From contig SKYX01000261.1 of NCBI GenBank assembly GCA_007127655.1, positions 1 to 6,669 on the forward strand: a stretch of 6,669 bases of DNA, written 5' to 3'. The notes beneath the pieces are model-generated. The model was not told where the DNA came from. It was given only the letters and a program-made list of their open reading frames with translations, and did not search any database. Positions 1 to 6,273 of this stretch are shown here, piece by piece. The translations under genes were made by a program, and so were the position numbers. This DNA is from Desulfonatronum sp. (GTDB taxonomy: Bacteria > Desulfobacterota > Desulfovibrionia > Desulfovibrionales > Desulfonatronaceae). How positions within the stretch are numbered: the first letter of the stretch is position 1; every line of letters starts with the position of its first letter.

Positions 1-323
1 CGCACGGGACTGAAAAACTCTTTCCAGGATTCACTCCAGTCCTGGTCCTCATACGTGGAATCGGAACAGATCACGTCCGGCCACTCCCGCTGGACGTCGC
101 GCAGCAGTTCATCGGCAACGCCTCGCGAGGACTCCTGAGCCCGGTCCGAATCTTGGGCCGCAGACTCCGCTTGGTCCTCGGTTTCAAAATGGATCACGAA
201 CCGGACCCGCCCTGACTCCGGATAATCCACCTCCCATCCCCAGGACACCCGCTGTGCCAGAAACCCGGCGAACAGATCCTCATCCTCCTCTGCCGTCAAT
301 AGTTCTACCCGAGTCAGTTCCAT
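1..323 (-). CDS. prmA: Ribosomal protein L11 methyltransferase PrmA, N-terminal part (cut by window edge)
   Basis: The ATG is at 323 on the minus strand, with GGAG about six bases upstream (TTGGAGCACC-ATG). The frame stays open for 107 codons to the window edge, so only the N-terminal domain is visible. PrmA is a cytoplasmic SAM-dependent methyltransferase that trimethylates lysines and the N-terminus of ribosomal protein L11. The visible residues match the substrate-recognition domain: an opening MELTRVELL strand, an acidic helix (AEEDEDLF), a GWEVDYPESG turn, then a long helix. The call rests mainly on the block near the edge, YEDQDWSESWKEFFSPV, which fits the conserved W-x3-W-K-x2-F-x-P linker of PrmA. 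The SAM-binding Rossmann domain would lie beyond base 1 and cannot be checked. A terminator at 354-396 lies only about 30 bases upstream, so prmA needs either read-through or a promoter inside the preceding gene. Family call fairly sure; completeness unknown. Confidence 0.82.
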   Translation of the reverse strand, partial: MELTRVELLTAEEDEDLFAGFLAQRVSWGWEVDYPESGRVRFVIHFETEDQAESAAQDSDRAQESSRGVADELLRDVQREWPDVICSDSTYEDQDWSESWKEFFSPV

Positions 324-353
324 GGTGCTCCAATCATTGAGTAAGGGTAACGT

Positions 354-396
354 AAAAAACCCGGCACTCAGCGCACTGATCGCACTGGGCACCGGG
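354..396 (-). terminator. Intrinsic terminator after the selenoprotein gene
   Basis: Read on the minus strand, CCCGGTGC (396-389) pairs with GTGCCGGG (367-360), including two G-U pairs. After one C/A mismatch, CAGTGC (387-382) pairs with GCGCTG (374-369) around a 7-nt loop. Six T follow directly (359-354). A GC-rich stem with an immediate U tract is the classic Rho-independent form. It lies about 28 bases past the selenoprotein's TAA and just before prmA, so it either ends the upstream unit or attenuates prmA. Confidence 0.85.
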
Positions 397-404
397 CCAG
401 TAAT

Positions 405-422
405 CTTCGGCGACCGCCGAAG
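405..422 (-). promoter_or_regulatory. Candidate bacterial SECIS element for the second (C-terminal) UGA, in the 3' UTR
   Basis: On the minus strand CTTCGGC, loop GGTC, GCCGAAG forms a perfect 7-bp hairpin. Its loop occupies nt 19-22 after the UGA at 436-434. Bacterial SECIS elements are stem-loops just downstream of the Sec UGA, with a short apical loop having a G in its first two positions; the loop of E. coli fdhF contains GGUCU. This loop (GGUC) matches that pattern in both sequence and distance. No T run follows, so it is not a terminator. SelB recognition is inferred from the structure. Confidence 0.72.
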
Positions 423-424
423 TG

Positions 425-634
425 TTAGACGCCTCAGGTTCCTCCAAACCCCACGGTGATCTTTCCATCAGCCACGATCACGGGAACCTTGCGTTGACCC
501 TGGCTGTGCTTGAGCATTTCCTTCATTCGATCGGGGTCCGTCTTCACGTCGTGATAAACATGTCCGGGATGCGCCTCACGGGCGTTGGTGGTGTAAGGTC
601 AGCCCTGCTTGCCGTAGATGGTCGTCTGACTCAT
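425..634 (-). CDS. Glutaredoxin-like selenoprotein with two selenocysteines (Uxx-star type)
   Basis: The frame has 69 codons if two in-frame TGA codons are read as selenocysteine. Residues 5-11 (TIYGKQG) form the first strand of a thioredoxin fold. U12-P-Y-T is the glutaredoxin CPYx active site with Sec in place of the first Cys and Thr in place of the second. KVPVIV (49-54) carries the expected cis-proline, and GFGG (62-65) resembles the glutaredoxin GG turn. T66-U67-G68-V69-stop puts a second Sec three positions from the TAA. There is no cysteine at all, so both redox-active positions would be Sec. I recall RefSeq using the name Uxx-star for small glutaredoxin-like (seleno)proteins with a Sec-x-x-stop end; this was not checked here. 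The ATG at 634 has AGGAGG five bases upstream. A longer start at 706 is possible but would add 24 residues before the first strand. The gene lies 92 bases after the aminopeptidase. A likely role is thiol/selenol redox chemistry; its substrate is unknown. Confidence 0.85.
434..436 (-). other. In-frame UGA, predicted selenocysteine 67 (C-terminal)
   Basis: TGA in frame after ...GFGGT, followed by GGC GTC TAA. If it were a stop, the protein would end at residue 66. Sec is favoured because a TAA lies exactly two codons later, giving the U-x-x-stop ending, and because a 7-bp hairpin with a GGUC loop sits at SECIS distance. It could still be a plain stop. Confidence 0.72.
572..584 (-). promoter_or_regulatory. 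Candidate bacterial SECIS element for the first UGA, inside the coding sequence
   Basis: On the minus strand CGCC (584-581), loop CGTGA, GGCG (575-572) forms a 4-bp GC-only stem. The loop covers nt 19-23 after the UGA at 601-599 and has G as its second base, meeting the usual bacterial SECIS rules. The stem is short because it must also encode A18-R19-E20-A21. Its distance equals that of the second hairpin. Recognition by SelB is inferred. Confidence 0.6.
599..601 (-). other. In-frame UGA, predicted selenocysteine 12 (active site GUPYT)
   Basis: TGA falls at the position of the catalytic cysteine in a glutaredoxin motif: TIYGKQG-TGA-PYTTNAR. The frame continues with a coherent thioredoxin-fold sequence for another 54 codons, including the cis-Pro block VPVIV. 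As a stop it would leave an 11-residue peptide. Confidence 0.88.
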
Positions 635-726
635 GATGGCCTCCTGGATGTAGGTGAAGGGAAACGCAATATTTGCCATCCATCGGCTTTCCAGGTCAAC
701 GGCCATCCTTCCTTTCTTCCAGCAAG

Positions 727-1926
727 CTAACAGCAAAACTCCCCGTTCTCGTAGATCACCCTGGATTTTCCCGACCGCAACCGGGCAGTGACCACTTTGG
801 GATGGGTGTTGACCAGATCCCAGTGCAGGGCGGACTCGTTGAATCCGAAGGCGCGCTTGCGACGTTTGTCCAGATCCGCTGCCTTGCCGGAAAAAGATTC
901 CACGTAGGACGAGCCCAGGGCCAGATGGCAGTTGCCGTGTTCGCCGCCGTAGTTCTCATCGAACAGGGTATTGGCCATGAAGGCGTTGATGCGGGAAAAG
1001 CGCTTGTCGGTCAGAGAAAATTCGCCGACCTGGGCCGCCCCTTCGTCCATGGCTACCTGGGAACGCAAGAACGCCTCGCCCTGCTCCGCCTGGGCCGAAG
1101 TCACCCTTCCGTCCGAGAACTCCAGGCGCACTCCGGAAACCAGGTTGCCATTGCGGTACGACGGTTGATCGGCGACATACACTCCTCGCACGCCACGCCA
1201 GTCCGGAGAAAGGAATATCTCGAAGCTGGGGATGTTGTGCCCGGACAGGCCCACCCATTTGCGCTGTTCACCAATGGAAACTTCCAGGTCCATACCCTCG
1301 GATTCCACCCGGAGCGCCTGCGGATTCATATTGTTCAACCAGCGCTTGATCCGGCTGACCGCCTTGAAGACTTCCCGCCAACTGCCCACGGCATCGTCTG
1401 CATCCAGATAGCACGCGTTCACGATCTGCTGGGAATAGGCGTCCAGATCCATACCCGCGGCCTGCGCCATTTCCAGGGTGGGCAGCATGGCCAGGGTCCA
1501 ACCGAACAGCCCCCGCTGTTCGCGGACGTCCAGAATCTCCCGCAGCGGCTTACGGGCAAGGGTGGCCAAGCTGATCCGTTCAGGACGGACGTCGCGCAGA
1601 TGAGTCAAAGACTCCGGTGCACGCAGGTGAATCGCACCGTGCGCGGCTCTCAATAGCTCTTTAGTTCCCGGAGGATGAAACGTAAGTTGCTTGTCCTCAC
1701 CCAGGGCGTAGAAGTCGTGCTCCATACGCACCGTGGGATTCCAACGCACCACGGGTTGCAGCGAGCGTCCCAGCAGCAGCGCGTATATTTTTTCGGCCAG
1801 TGCTGATGCCGCGGGATCGGATTGCAACAGGACGATATTGCCCTTGCTCAGCTTGCGCCTCCTGGCCGTGTCCAAGGCCCAGATCATGACCTGGGCGTAA
1901 GCATCCAGGTGTTTTTCCGTTAGCAT
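727..1926 (-). CDS. M29-family metallo-aminopeptidase (AmpS/aminopeptidase T type)
   Basis: A 399-residue cytoplasmic enzyme that removes N-terminal amino acids from peptides using a two-metal centre, probably serving peptide recycling. The length is normal for family M29. The family's ligands can be followed in order: E236 in GHNIPSFEIF, E302 in QVGEFSLT, H334 in GNCHLALGSSY, the catalytic Tyr as Y341 seven residues later, and H368-x-D370 in LHWDLV. I chose the ATG at 1926 because AAGGAG (1943-1938) lies 11 bases upstream. An in-frame TTG at 1956 would start upstream of that ribosome site and is unlikely. The protein ends with two cysteines (GEFCC). The gene diverges from the LOG-family gene at 2105 and is followed after 92 bases by the selenoprotein gene, with no terminator visible between them, so the two may be co-transcribed. 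Substrate preference cannot be read from the sequence. Confidence 0.92.
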   Translation of the reverse strand: MLTEKHLDAYAQVMIWALDTARRRKLSKGNIVLLQSDPAASALAEKIYALLLGRSLQPVVRWNPTVRMEHDFYALGEDKQLTFHPPGTKELLRAAHGAIHLRAPESLTHLRDVRPERISLATLARKPLREILDVREQRGLFGWTLAMLPTLEMAQAAGMDLDAYSQQIVNACYLDADDAVGSWREVFKAVSRIKRWLNNMNPQALRVESEGMDLEVSIGEQRKWVGLSGHNIPSFEIFLSPDWRGVRGVYVADQPSYRNGNLVSGVRLEFSDGRVTSAQAEQGEAFLRSQVAMDEGAAQVGEFSLTDKRFSRINAFMANTLFDENYGGEHGNCHLALGSSYVESFSGKAADLDKRRKRAFGFNESALHWDLVNTHPKVVTARLRSGKSRVIYENGEFCC

Positions 1927-2091
1927 TCTGCGATGATCTCCTTGTTTTTTGATCAAGAACCATAAAAACCGGATAGCGATAGGGCGTCATCGTGGTTTTT
2001 GCAAGCGACGACTTGGAGGCCCAGGCGACAAGATTGACGATCCCGGAAAAACAGGCCAACAAGTGCCCTTTCCCTCAAACCACCAATCAGT

Positions 2092-2097
2092 AAGGAG
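2092..2097 (+). promoter_or_regulatory. Ribosome binding site fixing the LOG-family start
   Basis: AAGGAG seven bases before the ATG at 2105. It shows that the in-frame open sequence reaching back to 1949 is not translated. Confidence 0.85.
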
Positions 2098-2104
2098 AAC
2101 GCCC

Positions 2105-3010
2105 ATGGCCGCCCCCCACCCGGAAACCCTTTTTCCCTCGGCGCAAAACGACGTCGCAAGGGCTCAACAGCAGCCTTCCACACCACAAACCGAATCCGCG
2201 GCCTATCGCCTGGCCTTTCTGGACAAAGACTTTATTCTCCAGGAAGAACTGCGCCCGGTTCGCCTCCAGCTGGAACTGCTCAAGCCCGAAATGCTGATGC
2301 GGGAGAATCGGATCGAGTCCACGGTGGTGGTTTTCGGCAGCGCCAGGCTGCTGGATACCGAAACAGCCCAAGCCCGGTTGGACGAGGCCTTGGCCGCCGT
2401 CGGGAACCAGCCCGACGCTCCCGAAGACAAAGGCGCAACGGCCCGAGTCCAGGCCGCCAAAAGCGCGCTGGAACACAGCCGCTATTATGAGGAAGCCCGC
2501 AAGCTTTCCCGAATCATTTCGGAAAACTGCCAGTGTGACGAAAAAAACACCCACGTGGTGATCACCGGAGGCGGCCCGGGAATCATGGAGGCGGCCAATC
2601 GCGGCGCGGCGGAAGTCCAGGCCAAAAGCATCGGCCTGAACATCGTCCTGCCCCATGAACAGGCCCCCAACCTCTACATCACCCCGGAGCTGAGCTTCCA
2701 GTTTCACTACTTCGCCATTCGCAAGATGCACTTCCTGATCCGCGCCCGTGCCCTGGTGGTCTTTCCCGGCGGATTCGGCACCCTGGACGAACTGTTCGAC
2801 GCCCTGACCCTGATCCAGACCGGAAAAATCGCCCCCATGCCGGTTTTGCTCTTCGGCTCCCAGTTCTGGAAAAAAATCATCAACTTTGAGGCCCTTGTGG
2901 AAGCCGGGACCATCTCGGCTCGAGACCTGGATCTGTTTGAGTTCGTGGAAACCGCCGAACAGGTCTGGGACCGGATCGCGGCTTTCGACAATCTGGAGCG
3001 CAAGCGCTGA
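2105..3010 (+). CDS. LOG-family (TIGR00730-type) Rossmann-fold protein, probable nucleoside 5'-monophosphate phosphoribohydrolase
   Basis: A 301-residue protein with the LOG signature: FGSAR (77-81) at the first Rossmann strand, GGGPGIMEA (155-163), R206-K207-M208, and the diagnostic PGGFGTLDE (221-229) that carries the conserved catalytic Glu. Family members cleave the N-glycosidic bond of nucleoside monophosphates, releasing free base and ribose 5-phosphate. Old database names call them lysine decarboxylases, which is misleading. This member has about 70 residues before the Rossmann core and an inserted helical segment (about 85-145), as in the longer bacterial subtype rather than the roughly 190-residue cytokinin-activating LOG enzymes. 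A nucleotide-recycling role like that of PpnN is possible but not shown. The ATG at 2105 has AAGGAG seven bases upstream. The gene converges on the gene at 3038-3505, with 27 bases between the stops. Confidence 0.88.
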   Translation: MAAPHPETLFPSAQNDVARAQQQPSTPQTESAAYRLAFLDKDFILQEELRPVRLQLELLKPEMLMRENRIESTVVVFGSARLLDTETAQARLDEALAAVGNQPDAPEDKGATARVQAAKSALEHSRYYEEARKLSRIISENCQCDEKNTHVVITGGGPGIMEAANRGAAEVQAKSIGLNIVLPHEQAPNLYITPELSFQFHYFAIRKMHFLIRARALVVFPGGFGTLDELFDALTLIQTGKIAPMPVLLFGSQFWKKIINFEALVEAGTISARDLDLFEFVETAEQVWDRIAAFDNLERKR

Positions 3011-3037
3011 GCCCGGAAGAAAGGTCGACAGCTTTTT

Positions 3038-3505
3038 TCATTCCCGGCCCGGCCCCAGCATTGCAACGGCTTGGGCGGGGTCGATCCGAAAGGGCGAACC
3101 GACACCCTGAAAAAAGCCGTGACGTTCGATCAGGTGCAGGGCCAAGGGGGTGATGACGAGAGATTGCGTCCCTTGCTCGTTGAACACCCGGACCTGATGC
3201 TTGGGGAAGGTTCCTTCGCCTGGAAACGGCGAAGGAACGCGCCCGCGACACTCCAGGCACTCCGCGACACTCCCCGGGCCCGCCGGCACCGGATCACCGC
3301 CGGCCTGCAAAGCCCGTTCGTATACCTCGCGCAGTTCCTGAACCAGTTGTTCCCTGGTCACTCCAAGACGTTCCAGACTTCGCGCATCGTCGGAGAGGAT
3401 ATCCTCGAAGTCCCGGGCATCCTCGCCGAGAAATCCCAGGGCAGAAAAACGCGAAGGCCCGAGATTGGAGTACATTTCCGCTTCCAAAGGTGCCCGTCGC
3501 GGCAT
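3038..3505 (-). CDS. Uncharacterised CXXC-containing protein, 155 aa
   Basis: I cannot assign a function. The ATG at 3505 has AAGGAG (3518-3513) seven bases upstream, strong support for a real gene. The N-terminal half is acidic and helical: residues 26-68 hold EDARDFEDILSDDARSL and a charged helix LVQELREVYERAL. A CLEC motif (C83, C86) follows. The C-terminal third reads like a compact conserved domain: F100-P-K-H-Q-V-R-V-F, then SLVITPLALHLIERHGFF (115-132), then GSPFRIDP (136-143). C83 and C86 with H103, H124 or H129 could bind a metal, but only two Cys are present. There is no signal peptide or membrane segment, so it is probably cytoplasmic. I have the impression that similar hypothetical proteins occur in Desulfovibrio relatives, but could not check this. 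It runs towards the LOG-family gene and appears to be transcribed alone. Confidence 0.8.
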   Translation of the reverse strand: MPRRAPLEAEMYSNLGPSRFSALGFLGEDARDFEDILSDDARSLERLGVTREQLVQELREVYERALQAGGDPVPAGPGSVAECLECRGRVPSPFPGEGTFPKHQVRVFNEQGTQSLVITPLALHLIERHGFFQGVGSPFRIDPAQAVAMLGPGRE

Positions 3506-3663
3506 GTTCTTGCTCCTTGGCAGATAATGAGAATATCTCGACTACGCATGGCCATCACGCCTGGCCACGTCCTCTGTTCGCATGGTCGTAGCGCAATCGT
3601 TTGTTCGGTGACAAGTCGGTTGTGAGCGATAAAAAACCATGGACATCTTGAAAAGGATTATAT

Positions 3664-3747
3664 ATGGCAAACCGAATCATCCACGGCGAAGGCTTGGCTA
3701 CACTCATTTTCCCTTGGTTTCTTGCAATGGTGATGGCTTTGAGCTAG
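3664..3747 (+). CDS. Putative 27-aa single-pass membrane microprotein
   Basis: ATG at 3664 preceded by AAAAGGA with a six-base spacing, ending in TAG after 27 codons. The peptide begins polar (MANRIIHGEG) and continues with a hydrophobic run, GLATLIFPWFLAMVMALS, long enough for one membrane helix and interrupted by one proline. Such tiny membrane proteins often act as accessory subunits of larger membrane complexes, but no partner is visible here and I recognise no family. It sits upstream of the HU promoter and ends 20 bases before the candidate -35 box. The ribosome site, the hydrophobic profile and the fit into an otherwise empty gap argue for it; its shortness leaves chance as a real alternative. 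Confidence 0.42.
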   Translation: MANRIIHGEGLATLIFPWFLAMVMALS

Positions 3748-3767
3748 AGGCCGTCAAAGGAAGGTCG

Positions 3768-3797
3768 TTGATAGGGCTGTCATCCTGACAGTTATTT
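3768..3797 (+). promoter_or_regulatory. Candidate sigma-70 promoter of the HU operon, with palindrome in the spacer
   Basis: TTGATA (3768-3773), an 18-base spacer and TTATTT (3792-3797) resemble -35 and -10 boxes, about 40 bases before the HU start. The spacer contains the perfect inverted repeat CTGTCA-TCC-TGACAG (3777-3791), a suitable place for a repressor to bind. Both assignments are inferred; the -10 match is only moderate. Confidence 0.4.
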
Positions 3798-3836
3798 TTC
3801 TCACCATCACCCATAAGTGCAAAAGGAGCGAGCGTT

Positions 3837-4109
3837 ATGACAAAGGCGGATCTGGTAGCGAAAGTCGCCAACAAGGCGGGAATAACCAAGGCGAACGCGG
3901 AGAGCGCCCTCAATGCCTTTATTGATTCCGTTGAGGAAATTCTTTCCGCCAACGGGAAACTGACCTTGACCGGCTTCGGCACCTTCGAGGTTCAGCAACG
4001 CCAGGAGCGTACCGGGCGCAATCCCAGGACCGGCCAGGAAATTAAGATTCCGGCCAGCAAGGTCGTCAAGTTTCGCCCCGGCAAACTGCTTAAGGACGCC
4101 GTTAACTAA
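3837..4109 (+). CDS. HU-family DNA-binding protein
   Basis: A 90-residue histone-like protein, the standard length for HU. It forms a dimer that bends and compacts DNA in the nucleoid. Visible family marks are the N-terminal helices (MTKADLVAKVANKAGITKANAESALNAF, written here as helix blocks 1-28), the strand GKLTLTGFGTFEV (40-52), and the arm motif RNPRTG (61-66) with the DNA-intercalating P63, followed by IPASKVVKFRPGKLLKDAV to the end. AAGGAG lies eight bases before the ATG. The next gene starts 20 bases later with no terminator between, so the two are probably one operon. The sequence shows no feature separating HU from its relative IHF with certainty, but the arm and length fit a homodimeric HU. 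Confidence 0.95.
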   Translation: MTKADLVAKVANKAGITKANAESALNAFIDSVEEILSANGKLTLTGFGTFEVQQRQERTGRNPRTGQEIKIPASKVVKFRPGKLLKDAVN

Positions 4110-4129
4110 CCTTTGCACAGGAGTGAATG

Positions 4130-4315
4130 ATGCTTCCAGGAGAGACCATTCAAAGTTTTCTGCCCCAGGACATTCCCTGGTGGATGCCCGACCATGCCAT
4201 TTTCATGGGCGCGTTTTACTTGGCGCTGATCCTCATCGGTTCCGGAGTCGGGTACGTTGTGATGAAGTCCATTAAAGACACACTCAGCGACGACGGGCAC
4301 GGACAAGGGCATTAA
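4130..4315 (+). CDS. Small single-pass membrane protein co-transcribed with HU
   Basis: The protein has 61 residues from the ATG at 4130, or 62 from the overlapping ATG at 4127. The ribosome site CAGGAG (4118-4123) is six bases from 4130 but only three from 4127, so I prefer 4130. The layout is a polar, tryptophan-containing N-terminus (FLPQDIPWWMPDH), one strongly hydrophobic helix (about AIFMGAFYLALILIGSGVGYVVM), and a polar tail ending in a His/Gly-rich DGHGQGH. A single-span inner-membrane protein is inferred. I do not recognise the family. It begins 20 bases after the HU stop and is closed by a strong terminator, so it is expressed with HU. Why a nucleoid protein would share a transcript with a membrane peptide is not evident. 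Confidence 0.75.
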   Translation: MLPGETIQSFLPQDIPWWMPDHAIFMGAFYLALILIGSGVGYVVMKSIKDTLSDDGHGQGH

Positions 4316-4336
4316 CCCGTCCTCAAATTTTCTTTC

Positions 4337-4376
4337 AAACCGGACACCTTCTTCGGGAGGATGTCCGGTTTTTTCT
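4337..4376 (+). terminator. Intrinsic terminator of the HU operon
   Basis: AAACCGGACA (4337-4346) pairs perfectly with TGTCCGGTTT (4362-4371) around a loop that can itself close with CCT/AGG, followed by TTTCTT. The A run on the left side means it could also stop minus-strand transcription. Confidence 0.92.
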
Positions 4377-4576
4377 TGCCAGTCTTTTGAAAAAGACAAT
4401 GGCTGCGTCCCCGCAAAATATTCAAACTCTCACGATCAGTACCTACCCTTCGACCTTGAGCTTTTTTTGTTCCTTGCACTTGGGGCTTTTTAATGGACTG
4501 CCGACAAAACCTTTTTCAATATTTACCCACTCCCTCAAATTAACATTGAACCCGTTACAGGCACTTCGGATGAACC
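4377..4576 (+). promoter_or_regulatory. AT-richer leader region of ettA, probable promoter not resolved
   Basis: These 200 bases between the HU-operon terminator and ettA are pyrimidine-rich and poorer in GC than the rest of the window. The best sigma-70-like pair I find is TTGTTC, a 17-base spacer and TTAATG around 4468-4496, a weak match. The ettA ribosome site is weak (CGGATGAACC-ATG). No gene is supported here. Confidence 0.35.
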
Positions 4577-6262
<1,686 letters not shown>

Positions 6263-6273
6263 TCTCTCCAGTC

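Larger units (their letters stand above)
3519..3836. other. Intergenic region between divergent genes, with regulatory sites and a likely micro-ORF
   Basis: About 330 bases separate the start of the CXXC gene (minus) and the HU gene (plus). Nearest the CXXC gene is an imperfect Fur-like palindrome (3522-3538). A 27-codon ORF with a good ribosome site lies at 3664-3747. Next to HU are a candidate sigma-70 promoter and a perfect CTGTCA-N3-TGACAG palindrome. Between 3540 and 3640 I see no gene or convincing promoter. TGGCCA occurs twice there (3549-3567), but this has no clear meaning. Confidence 0.6.

Noticed and set aside
405..422. The hairpin after the selenoprotein as an intrinsic terminator
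   Set aside because: No T run follows it, and a true terminator with six T lies a few bases further on. Its place and loop fit a SECIS better.
422..730. Plus-strand open frame of 102 codons
   Set aside because: It lies antisense to the selenoprotein gene, has no ribosome site, and its sequence is low-complexity. The minus strand gives a recognisable thioredoxin fold once UGA is read as Sec.
673..1656. Plus-strand open frame of 327 codons
   Set aside because: It is antisense to the M29 aminopeptidase, whose metal ligands are all in place on the minus strand. Long shadows are expected in GC-rich DNA.
1927..1956. TTG start of the aminopeptidase at 1956
   Set aside because: The only good Shine-Dalgarno (1943-1938) lies inside this extension and points to the ATG at 1926.
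1949..2104. N-terminal extension of the LOG-family gene
   Set aside because: AAGGAG at 2092-2097 directs translation to the ATG at 2105, and the extension has no family similarity.
3011..3040. Terminator between the convergent genes at 3010 and 3038
   Set aside because: A run of six T is present (3033-3038), but I find no convincing stem before it on either strand.
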